From positions 34,991,570 to 35,055,569 of the forward strand of contig OX381705.1 in the NCBI GenBank assembly GCA_947462335.1: a DNA stretch of 64,000 bases, given 5' to 3'. A model generated the notes under the pieces. That model made no database searches. It was not told where the DNA came from and worked only from the letters and a program-made list of their open reading frames with translations. The DNA is from Harmothoe impar (taxonomy: Eukaryota; Annelida; Polychaeta; Phyllodocida; Polynoidae). How positions within the stretch are numbered: the first letter of the stretch is position 1; every line of letters begins with the position of its first letter. Below are positions 23,501 through 35,500 of the stretch, piece after piece. The position numbers and the translations under genes were made by a program.

Positions 23501-26500
23501 TTGAAATCTATACTAATTACGGTAGTTGTGGGCCCTGTGTCTGGCCTCGGTGGGAGGAGGGTAGGTGAGTTGATTGGGGTAGATCCCGCCAGGGGTCAGT
23601 ATTGTAGGTGGCGCTAATTTGCATAATTTATGCCAATTTGAGGATCTGTACCGGTGCCTGGCTGAGGGGCTCAAAACAGCTCAAGATGTCGTTCACAGCG
23701 GTCATGGTCCAGTTAACCGCCTTGCCCGTGTGCATTATCGTCCTGCAAAATGGACTTTTATGCCACATGCAGTGGCTGCTGTTGGAGCTCGGGTAAGTGG
23801 GAATGTTATATGGGGTGCAAGAATCGATTTGTGTCATTAAATAATGATTGAGAGGGCAGCGAAGTGGGAGACCTTGATCTGGGGGCCTGCTCTCCGGGCT
23901 GGGAGTCAGAACTGCTTATGCAACCGTTGATGTATTTAGATATGTTACCGGTGGTATTGGGAATTAAATGGATTTTAATTGTTGTTTGTAGGGACTGTGC
24001 TGTGTGGATACAGCATATAGTACCGGTAGATGTGGTTCAGTTCAACTGCTCCACCGCGCTGCCTGTAGGGCCCTGGAGGGGCCATCCAGGGTGCCATTCC
24101 TGAAAAGGTGGGTAGTTTTCTGTGGTCAAGTTATTGGTGCACTGTGCTTATAGTGATTAGCTTGGCCTAGGATTTGGTTTAGAAATTACTTTTTATTTAT
24201 TAAAATTTTGTGGAGGGATATTTTGAGGTCATTGCTGGAATAGCATGGGGGCCGTTGCCCGAGATGTGTTTTCTGATTGTTAAAAAAAAATAAAAACACA
24301 TGCAGTCGCCTGGCCTCTGAGAGGTCTAGTTTAAGAAAATTTTAGGCGTCCTGTTGTATTTAAATATCTTGGTCGGATAACAAGAAAAAAAAAAAAAAAA
24401 AGATTCCTTTTCTTATTTTTTTTCATATCTTATCCCCACACAAAGGTGAAAAAACGTGTGTGTTAAAAAAATAAAAAATTCTTGGTTTGTTAAAAAAAAA
24501 TTACGATTTTGGGGGTAAATTTTGGAAAATTTTATCAAAATTATAAAACCATCCCCACACTAGTAGAAGTGTGGGTGGTTTTGGAGAGAATCCGAGATGG
24601 AGGGGTGGGGGGGGGGGGAGGGGGGGGGGGGGGTAGGTAGGTGGTCGTCGGGTGCTGTCAAGGCATTTTATAAGTAATATATATGGATATATGCTATGTC
24701 CTCCTGCCTTGACAGCAGCCGTGAGACAAGGTGCTCTTAAAAACTAGAAAGGTTTTAGTATATAAAGCCTACCATCGGGTACTGAGATGGCGGATAACTG
24801 TCTCTCGGCCTGCTCCTCCTGGGCTGTTTTGATCATGAGCTCCGCCTGGTCAATGAGGTGATCGCACCGGGCGGATTCACTGTCATTTACAGGGGGACTT
24901 TTACAAACAGAAATCACAGTCTTTGCTGCCACATTCATGGCAGTGCCCGGGATAGGAGGGGGATTCTCAGCGGCAACGGTCAGAGTTACCTTGCGTGCTG
25001 GGTCGCTGTCTGATGTGAGTCGTGAATGAGTGGCTTCCGCCGGATAGTTCACTTCCGTGGATGGCTGCAGCTGGAAGCCCTCCAGGGTACCGGCTGCAGA
25101 CCGTGACGAGGTGGGGGTGGGGTGGGCTGGGGTGTCCTCCTCGGCCTCGTACCAGGTAGCGTGGCCGGTGGTGTGGGTATTGTCGGGGGTAGGGAAATCT
25201 TCCCAGTGGGAATGATTGTTGGGGTCACTGGGGATTTCGGTGTGCTTGTTATTGCACACCATAACCAGGGTGACAGAGGGGCTTTGGCCTTTAAGTGCCA
25301 TCGGGACCAGGGGTAGTTTTATAATGGGAATTGGGATCCGGGTTGGTAGGGGGACACGGTTGAGAAATCCATTTAATGTCATTTTTAAGTCCCAGTTCCA
25401 CGTGATCAACAAATGGCGGCCGAAGGGGGCCGAGATCCGGGGGACGGAGTGGGGTGGGGCGAAACCCCTGACGGCTATGGAGTTTCTGTCGTGGTGGACG
25501 GGTAAGCATTTAAGGACAACGGTCTTCCAGCCGCTGCTAAGCTTCAAGCCGATGTAGGGATTGCGGTGTGGAGAGGCGGTGGAGGTGGGGTAACACCGAA
25601 CGCAGCAGCGGTAGATTTTCACTAGAACCCAAAGCGCCATGATGGTGGCGGCCGCGCCGATGAGGACGTCGAGTGTTAGCCACTTTGTACTGGTGGTATT
25701 GTTAAGAACGCGCTCCTCCAGCGCTTCCTTATTCTCCGCCAGTCTGGTCTCCCACCATTTCTTATTATGGTCTTGGAGCTGTTCCCTCCAGCGCTCGAAG
25801 TCAGCCATTGCGAGAGAAGGGGTGTTTAATATAGCCGGTATGATGCCGAGTGCTCCGAGGCGATAATGAGCAGTTCCCGCCAAAAGTAGGGATAGGCCGG
25901 CTAGAAGCAGCGCCACGGTTTCGAAAACCGGGTGCGAGCTGAACTTGTCTAAAAGGGCTATATCGCGGCTCAGTAGGGCGTCTGGTGGGATGTCTAGGGC
26001 CATTTGATTGGCCATGCCGGCGAGGCTTCCGGCCCAATCGGCCAATGAGGCGGCTTGTTGCATATGATGCAGCCTGCGCCGCTCCGCATTTGGAATCGGG
26101 AGGGAGAAAGGAAACTTCGAAATTGAAATTCCTGAAACATTTAATGGGGGATTGCCGAAGTGTCTCCAAACTGGGAGGTTTACTGTATAGTGTATTACTT
26201 GAGGCATTATCTGGGGGATGACACACGAGAGGTTGGAGTTCTGCAGCCGGATGTGGGCGTTTGTGAAGACGCATTGGCATGGGACTGTCACTGAGGACCA
26301 GGCCGCTGTCACCAACTGTTCTTCGTGTCGGTGTGGGCACCTAAGTACTGATTGGGCGACATTGGTTGACAGCAGGAACTGATTCAAAGACACCGGGTAG
26401 GCTGCAATTGGAAAATCAGCCAGCAAGTCTACCGTGAATTCACAAGTCCTGTGTACTGCCTCAGCCACGTCCAGAAACAGCGACAACAAACAGGTAGGTG

Positions 26501-29500
26501 ACTCAGGTCTTAGTATAGGTATTGGGAGTGGGCAGTCGATGACCACTCCCACTGAGCAAGGTTCATAATTTAAGTCCTTGAGCTCCAGGTAGGTTCCGTC
26601 TATTTTTGATATTGCCAGGTATCTGGCTATGGTATTTATTTTAGTGACGCCCTTAGAGGTGGTGTTAGAAGTGTCTATTGGTATGGGAAAAATTTGGGCA
26701 TCGTATAATTCAAATAAAGAGAAATTTCTACTGATTGGTACAGGTATTTCTAGACTTAGGAAACTGTCATTAAACCAGTAGGAGTGTATGGAATTTGTGT
26801 AATAATATTCCAGAGGGACTGGGACCACTTTTAAACCTGGGGCTGCCGTGGTCATGGCGAAGGCCAATGAGTATAAGGTGTCCTTTAGTTTAGAGTGACT
26901 GACTAAATTTTTGGGTAGCATCCCTGTTTTTAAAATATTTAATGTATTATCTAGCATCTGGAGATCCCTGTTATATTCATGCATTGAAAACAGTCTGGAG
27001 TTTGCCGCTGCCAGGAGGTAATTATTGTAGAAATTGATTTTACTCTTGATTTCTAAATCCCTCAAGTCAGAAGTTAGGTTTAGGCCCAGGCTAGCTAATT
27101 GCCATTCTAGACTGGATAAGGAAATGTCAGTGTCATTTTGAAAGGAGGTAAAGGTGGACAGACTTCTGGAGTTGAAGTCTGTCATGTTAGTTAAGATTTG
27201 GGTGGTAATTCTGCCAAAATGTAATTCTTTTGCTAAATACACGTCAATGACTGACATCTGATCTAGCAAGGCCTCAATTTCAGCCTGAGTGGCCACGCCA
27301 AAGAGTGATCTTAGTAAGTCAGCTGTGTAGTGTGTTGCTGAGCTTCGTTTGACTCTAGATGGGCTCATGTGGTCTGATATGGAGTCAATTAACATGGTTG
27401 CCTTCGTGTATTCTAAATTTAGTAATGAATCAGTTAAGGTTGCTATTTCAGCTTGAAAGGGGTGGGTGGATTCAGAAATAAGGTCCAAAATGGAGTCGGG
27501 TTTGTCGATTTTTAAATCGGCTGTGATGTTGATGGTTATTCTAAGTGGGTAAATGAAATGTCCGTTCAGGAGTGGTTTGCTGTGTTTTGTAAACAAAACT
27601 CCAAAGTTGGGTCTGGTAATGGTGGGGGATATGGGCCGAAAGGAGGTGGAGGGGCTCACAGTCTGCAGCAGGCAGAGTAGGAGTACCGCCCACCTGGACG
27701 AATGGATAATAAAAATTAATAAAGTTAATCTGTGAAGGTGGTAGGAAGTGGGACGGGTCCTGAGACGTGGTATGCTCGGTAAATGTAAAGTAGAAGGTTG
27801 GGTTGGAGGGGGTAGGAATAAGGAAAAACCTGTGAAGAAAAGCCGGGTCACAAACCTTATGTAGGCCCTTGGTCGATTGTAAGCTCCAGGCATGATGGGG
27901 TAGATAGGTATAGAAGGTATGCTGATCTGCTGGGTGGTTGCTGGGGACGTCGTCCTCTGCTTCTTGATCATTTAAGATTAGTGACTCTGAGCTGCTCATA
28001 CCCCAGTATTTAAGCGCAGACGCTGTCGCTAATAAGGGTGGGGGTTAGGGGGGGGGGGGGTTTGCTGGCTGAGTTGTAGCCCTGATTGGCTGGGAGGGCA
28101 GAGTTAATTATGCTGGGGTGTCGTCATCTGGGGTAGGGTGTTGCAAGGAGCTCGGTGAAGGGTGGGGGGGGGGTTGATTAGGGAAAATAGTGGGTTTGGA
28201 GAAATCCGATGGCTGGGGCCAGCTATGGGGTATTGGATTTCAACTGTCGAATTTTTAAATTATTAAGGCTGTTGTAAAGGAAGTGAATGGGTTGTGAGCG
28301 AGTCAAAATATTATTAGTATAATAAATTTAATTAACACAGGTTGTTGTTTTATTTTTAGTCAATTTGGCTTATAGATGAGGGGTCCCTAGTGCAGTGGTA
28401 TCATCCGTATGGAGGGGATTAAAATAGTCGCGGGTGAATTACAATGTTTTGGATCATGCCCACGTGGACTTGTTCATCCAGGACAGTCATACTGTTGTAA
28501 GCTGTAAAGAGCCCACAATCCCAGGGAGTACTGCAGCTGCTCATTTAGCCTGTTACCAGCGCGTGGCCCATTTTAATGGCGTGTTGTGAATATCGAACAT
28601 TGGGCTTGCTCAAACTAGATGTAAAAATGATGTAGAAAGACTAAGTTATATTTTGTAGCTTTAATGTGATTTTGAATAAAGGCTTAGATTGAAGAGAAGC
28701 CACAGATAGGCAACCCTGAAGTTGGCTATGTTTCAGTCTGCCTATTTCCCTCTAGGGGCGTGCTCATCTCTCATATAAAATCAGTGAATCTGATTTTGGG
28801 AACTTATGCTTGGTGTGAGGGGGAAAAATTGGCCTATTTTATCCCTTATAAGGTACAGCGAGAGCTCAGCTGTAGACAAATTATTTTAGTTATGATTAAT
28901 TAAGGAATATGTGTTAGGGTAAGGTACCCGGTAAAGGTTGGGTGCCATAACCATATTGATATAGCCGGTATTAATATATTGAGTGTTTTCTCAAGCCATC
29001 TTATCTAAGTTTGCTAAACAGAGGCCTTCCTGCCGTCGCGTCCAATAAAAATAAATAACAGGGTTTTATGTTCTTGCAACCTTCCCCGTCTGGGATTGGC
29101 AAGTTCGTGCTTGTGCACGCGCCAAGTGATACATTGGTCCCGATAGTCGACTGGTTTAATGAATACAAAAACCGCTTCATCTCCATATCGGGCATTGGGG
29201 CACTGCACCAGAAAAATATGTACAAGATCTATATTATAGTAAGCCTTGACTGGAAAATATGTATAAAGATAGTGGTATGGATAAGAGTTTGGGGGGGGGG
29301 GGTGGGGGGGGGGGAAATGTCAAAGAAATGAAATTTGTGTGTAATTGTTGATTGAAATAAACAAAACCTTGATATGAAAAATAGTTAGATGGTCTTTGTA
29401 ATGCAACAAGCGTGGGTTGTGTATGTAAGGTTGGTTTTCTAAGGCGGATGGGGTGATGGGTGGGGGTTTAGGGTAGGTAGGTAGGTGGGGGGGGGGGGGG

Positions 29501-32500
29501 TGTTTCGCAATTTCTCACGGCCCTGGGTTGGGAAATAACTACAGTAGGTCGGATCGTCAGTGGAGGATGGTCACGTGTCGAAATGTGGTCGGGGTCGAGG
29601 AGGGGGGGGGGGTGTAAAGCAGGTGCTGAGTCGGTGCTTTGTGCCTGGGGGCAAGAATAATGGTATCCCATATCTGGGTTGGCCCTTTCCTGACCCATGG
29701 TGTGGTCAGGTGTGCTCACTAATTGTGGTGATTTGGGGGGGGGTGGGTGTACATTCAAGGCCTCCTGGGTTATGCACCGTGACCTTTAATTGCTCTGTAC
29801 CAAGCGCCACGTGCCGGTGCAGGGGTACACATGTGTGTGTGTGTCATGATGAGGATGAGGCAATCGACGGGTATAGGTGGTGGGCGTGACGTGTGGGTGT
29901 CTCAGGTTGTAGGAATGGGGATTCATGGTAGGGGCGAGGTAATTGTGTAATTCGGAAGTTGGTGTGTATGGCGTACGCTGGGGTGGGATTAGTGGGACGC
30001 TCAATCTCTGTATCTAGCTGGCAGCCTGGTAGCTTGCCTCAGGCCATATTTGGTGCCGCGGACACGCTGAGTCCTGGTCGGCAGCCTCTTGTTGGGGGCT
30101 GCTGGTTGAGAGGCTTTGGCTGTTTGGGGCCTGATTCTTTTTGCTGGTACATTTCTATTTTTGGGTCTGGCTATTAGATTGGCTGCTTTTTGCATTGGTG
30201 TGAGGGGGTTTTTGAGCCTAAGTCTATCTGGGTTGATTAAGGTGTTTGTAGGGCCGAATTCTAACCTTGTGGCTACTGCTTTGGCGCTGGCCGTTTTAAC
30301 CGGCGACCTTAGGCGTGAAGCATGGACGGCCTTTTTAAAAATGAAACCGTCTTGTAGTCTTCTTAAAATGAAAGTCACCGGGCTGGTGGCCTTCACTATC
30401 ATATAGGGGCCGCTATATGTGGGTTGTAGCTTTTTGCTGGTACCTTTCCTCAACAGGGATGGAATGTGTAGATAAACCAATTCTCCCACTTTGTAACCAC
30501 ATTCCACAGCCTTCCTGTCATGTCTGGCCTTCATCTTTTTGTGATTGTTTTTCATATTGTTGGCTGCTGAAAGCATGATGTTGTCCTTTTTGGATAACAT
30601 GTACTGAGTCAGATGATCTAAATCTTCCCCTTTTGTGTTTGTTTTTAGTAAACCAAGGGCTGCCTCGGTGGGCAGGTGTGGCTGTCGGCCGAGTAGCATC
30701 ATATTGGGGGAGAAACCCATGACAGGGGCCGTTGTGTTGTTCAGCGAGAACACCACTGGCTGTAGGAAAAAGGACCAGTATTGTTGTGCGTCGGTCACCA
30801 GGTTAGTCAGGTCCTGAATTAGGGCTCTAAGGCATGTTTCAATGCTTAGATTTTGACGCTCACCCAAACCTTGGGATTTGCTGTGGAAGGCTGATCCCCT
30901 CACATGCTTGATACCAAACTTAGTGCACATATCACTAAACTCATTGCTGGCGTATACGCTTGCATTGTCTGTGTTTAGTACACTAGGGGAGCCATGTTGG
31001 CATATAATTCTATTGAAGAATTCAAGCGCGATAGTGGCTGTGGTGTGCACAATTGAGGTCCAAGCTGTGATATGGCGGGTGGCGTGATCCACTACTACAT
31101 GGATGTATCTGCTGCCATCAGCTGCCGGGGCAAAGGGGCCAATTGCATCCATGGTGAGGTGTGTGTAGGCGGTTAATACTGGCTCTCTTAGGACCATGGG
31201 TGTTACCAGATTTTTGGGCCTCTTTTTAGTTGTTAGACATGAGTGGCATGTTCCCACAAAATCATGTACTGCCTTGAACATTCCCCTCCAGTAGTACCTG
31301 GACCTCACCGCGTTGTATGTGCGGGTACAACCCAGGTGTCCACCCAAGGGTGAGCAGTGGGTGGCTTGTATGAGTTTTGTAGCCCATGCCTCCGGTATCA
31401 CTATTTGTAGGGTAGGGTCTGTACCTCTTCCCAGCACGGCATGTGTTGATTTGTATAATATGCCATGGAATATTTCGAATTGCTCATGGTATAACAACAC
31501 CTGGCGTGCCATAGATTGGTCTGGAGGGAGAATAGAGTGTTTGACATAGGCGTACATGGCGCCACTGAAAGGGTCACTGGTTTGGGCCTCTTTAAGATCA
31601 TCCCCTGAGGGGTTGAATTGGGAATGGTTTGAAAGAAATCTTATAGCCTTTTCAGCGAGGGGCTCCAGCTTTTGGTGCAGTTTCTTTCTCTTTGCATTTG
31701 CTGATCGGACTGAGATGACGGGTGACTTGGTTGACAAGGCTCTTTTTCGGCCTTTAGTTTTCTTTTGGGGCTGTGGGGTGGGTTGGGGTGTGGTGGGATG
31801 GGCGCTGCAGGTGGTGGCTTGGGATTGTGCTCTGGTGAGGGCGTTCAACTCCACTTCCTCACAAAGGCTATGTTCCCTTTGCCTCTCTGGGGTGTTTTTC
31901 CTAGCAATAACACCCTTGACCTTGGTGCTGCTGGCGCCCCATGGCTTGCCTCCCTTTAGAATGGACCTGGGAGCACCTAGGAGTATGGGGTTGATTGGGA
32001 TGGGTTCCTCGGGGTAGTAGTATTTGGTGATTAAGATTTCTGAAAATCTTAGATTTTTGGCTGGCAGTATCAGTTTACCCTGGGCCCTCATTGGTACAGG
32101 GTCCTCAGGCTGTGGGGGGTAGTCCCTCCTTGATAACATGTCAGCTACAATATTTGCCCTGCCCTGGAGATATTTCACCTCAAAGTCGTAGGCCATGATG
32201 GTGTCTATCCATCTTGCCAAACGTCAATTGGTAATATTTTCCTTTTTATTAAAAAGGGATACCAATGCAGTGTGGTCTGAATACAGGGTAAAATGAGTGC
32301 CATCCAGGTAGTGGTGAAACCTCCTGATTGCAAAAATGATACCCAGCATTTCTCTGTCTGTGACAGAGTATCTCCTCTGTTGTTCACTTAGGGAGGATCC
32401 AGCGAACTCAATTGGTCTATAAAAACCATTGGCGTCACACTGGCAGATCACAGCTCCACAGCTTGTGTCACTGGCGTCTGTGAACACTATGAAAGGCTTC

Positions 32501-35500
32501 TCATACTCGGGGAATTTCAAGGTGGCTTCTGTGCAAATGCAGTCTTTTATTTTATCGAAAGACCTTTGGCATTCTGCTGTCCACTTGAATGATTTACCCG
32601 ATTTGAGTAGTTCATAGAGTGGCTTAATGATGTGAGCGAATCCTCTGATGAATCTCTTGTAAAACTGAGCCATTCCATTGAAGGATCTAAGCTGGGAGAC
32701 GTTCTTTGGTTCAGGGAATGTTTTGATGGGCCAAATTTTGTCTGGGGAAGGGGATAGTCCCTCTCTGTTTACTCTAAACCCGAGGAAATCCATTTTAGTT
32801 GTGCCGAATTCACATTTTTCTGATTTTAACTTAATATTTCCTTTTATAAACAGCTTTAGAACCTCATCAAGGTCCTCCAAGTGCCTGTCCCAGGTGGGGC
32901 TATAAATAGCTACGTCGTCTACATAGGCCACAGCGTTTCTGTATTTGCATTTGAGCAGCAACTGCTCCATAACATTTTGAAAGGCTAGACCTGATGTTTT
33001 CAAACCCATTGGTAGGACTTTGGCCCTGTACCTTGTGCCATTGGCCGAAAATGTGGTGATATGTCTAGATTCTTCGGCCAGGCTTATCTGATGGTAAGCT
33101 GAGTACACGTCCAATTTGCTAAAAAATCTAGGGCTGTCCCTACCTATTGTGTTCATCAAGTCATCAGCTCTTGGGAAGCTGTATGAAAATGATTTGAGGT
33201 TTTGATTTACCCACCTGTAATCAACAACAATACGCCATCCAGAAGCCTTGGTTGTGTCACCCTGTGGTTTAGCCACCAAGAAGGCTGGGCTGTTGTATTC
33301 AGACGGCTCAGAGCATATTTCTAGGACTCCCTGTTTTAACTGTTTTTCCAGCAATTCTCTTTGAAAAACCTCTTTATGGGGTGACATTCTATAAGAGGGT
33401 CTGTTACATGGTTTGGCCCCAGGTTTTAGCTCTAGGGTGACTGTATTTTCAGTATTTAAGCCTATGGCGTTGTCATTTACCACAAATGCTTCCCTGTTGT
33501 TTTCTATAATCTTTTTAATTTGGGTCTTTTGTTGTTGGGTCAAATTTTCGGCTACCCGGTACTTCAATGGCTCGTCAGCTGTTGGCAATTTATCTATTGG
33601 GTCCTCCCCGCTGTTTATTGGGAGGAAACCGTCTGCAGGTGTCATGGAGTTGACACTGGGGCCTGAATTTTTCAACAAACCCAAGGGAACCGCCGTGCCC
33701 ATGTCAAAGGGGGAGAAAAGTCCAACAGAAGTATCTTTGTGTACCCACATGCCTGTATCCGTGGGGTTGGCTATTGTAATGGGTACCAGATTTCTATCAG
33801 TCTTTGGTGTTACAAGTGTGTGTTTGATCAAGTAGGCTGGGGATTGGGTGCAATTTTCAGTGATGCCTGTAGTGTTTTCTAGATTTTGATGGCAGACTAC
33901 CTTGGCATTGAAGGTGCATTCACTGTTGGGAGGAACATATATGTTGGTGATGGTACAGATGGAATTTGTGGTCTTTTCATTATCAAAGGATATTTTTCCC
34001 TTGTAATTTTTGAGGAAATTCACTCCTAATATCATGGGATGATTTAGGGTTTTCAAAACATACAGCCTTTGTTTGAATTTTCTGCCTTCAATTTGGAAAG
34101 TGATTATTACTGAAGATTCAGCCTTTATTGGTTCACCATTGGCGAGTAGGACGGTCAGGGAAGATAATCTTTTCTGGCTACACACAGGATTGCATTGTAG
34201 TTTGCTAAATAACCTTTGAGAGATGAAACTGAGGGACGCCCCAGTATCAATTAGTGCTTTGGTCACAATACCACCTGCTTCAACACTGACTGAACCCTTT
34301 TGCATGCTAGTGATGACGTGGGAGTCCTTACCTTGGTGTTTGCACCTACCTTTGACCCTGTCCACTGTCAGTTCAAGGGTAGCATGGGTGGGCTCCTCCT
34401 CTGGGTCAAGTGCCGCTGCGAGTGTTGGTTGGGTGGGGTGAGTAGTATATGGAGAGGGTGTAGCTAAAAGATCGGTCTCTTGATCTGTCACAGGCAATGG
34501 ACTGGTGTGTGTCATATTGAACAGGGTGGCGGTATTTTGGGGTGAGCTTGTTTCGCATGGGTTGGGTGTTGAGGAGGTGGGGGCTTGATCAGCATTATCT
34601 AGGTGATCTTCCCCTGACCTTTAATCTTTTCTATGTGGCGACCTGGATTGACCTCTGTCGGTAGAGCTTGACCTTGAGCTTGCACCCAAAGACTCCGCGC
34701 CTACAGAGTGGCTTCTAGAGCGGGACCCAGGCCTATTGTGGTCCCTTCCAGGTGTGGGGTCTCTTCCTCGGGGCCTGCGACTCTCTCTGTTGTCTTTGTA
34801 GTCTCTGCCAGAGGATTTATGTCCCTCCTTCCTGCCAGAATGCTCCCTGCCTCTAGATGAGGATCTCTCCCTGGAGTGGTCCCGGTTTCTAGAGGGAGGT
34901 CGACCTCTGTGATCAGGGTTGGATCCATGGTTAGAATACCTGGGTCTGTCTCTGTCCTCGGAGGGAGTCCTGGGGTAGCCACTGCCGCCACTGTTTTGAT
35001 GTTTGGAGTTGTAATATTGGCCTTTGCTGTCCCTGCTGCTCCTCCTGTGGTCATCGCGGTATTGGGAGCCTCTAGGAGGGGGTTTGGGGTCCCTGGAGCG
35101 GTAGCGCTCCTGATACACTTGGTGCTTCTCGTTGAACCTGTCCTCATACTGCTTATTGTAGTTTGAGGTGGAGGGTTCAAACCTGTAGACTCTGCTGGAG
35201 TTCCAGCTGTTGCTCCTCCTGGGTGGGTTGTGGTATTGTCTGCCTTTACCGTCTGGTATAGGCCGTAGCTCACATACCTGGGCTGCCTCTGTTTGGCTTG
35301 TTTCCATGCCCTTTTTGATGGATTGAATAATAAAGTCATGTTCAATGGCCAATTTTTCAACATCAGTAATCTTTTTGGGTAACTTGACTCTGATGGCGTT
35401 GGCCAGTTCCTCCCTGAATCCATTTATTAGATAGTCTACTTGTGTTTTCTCATCTAAATGGGAGTTGGACAGCAGGCTTATCATGTCAGTCATATAGTCT

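Noticed and set aside
25801..26340. 179-codon minus-strand frame
   Set aside because: Lies wholly within env in another frame and has no own evidence.
27541..27999. 152-codon minus-strand frame starting with ATG just before env
   Set aside because: Overlaps the env N-terminus in another frame. It could initiate translation, but the env frame carries the signal-like and glycoprotein features.
34701..35423. 240-codon minus-strand frame
   Set aside because: Shadow of the Arg/Ser-rich end of gag.
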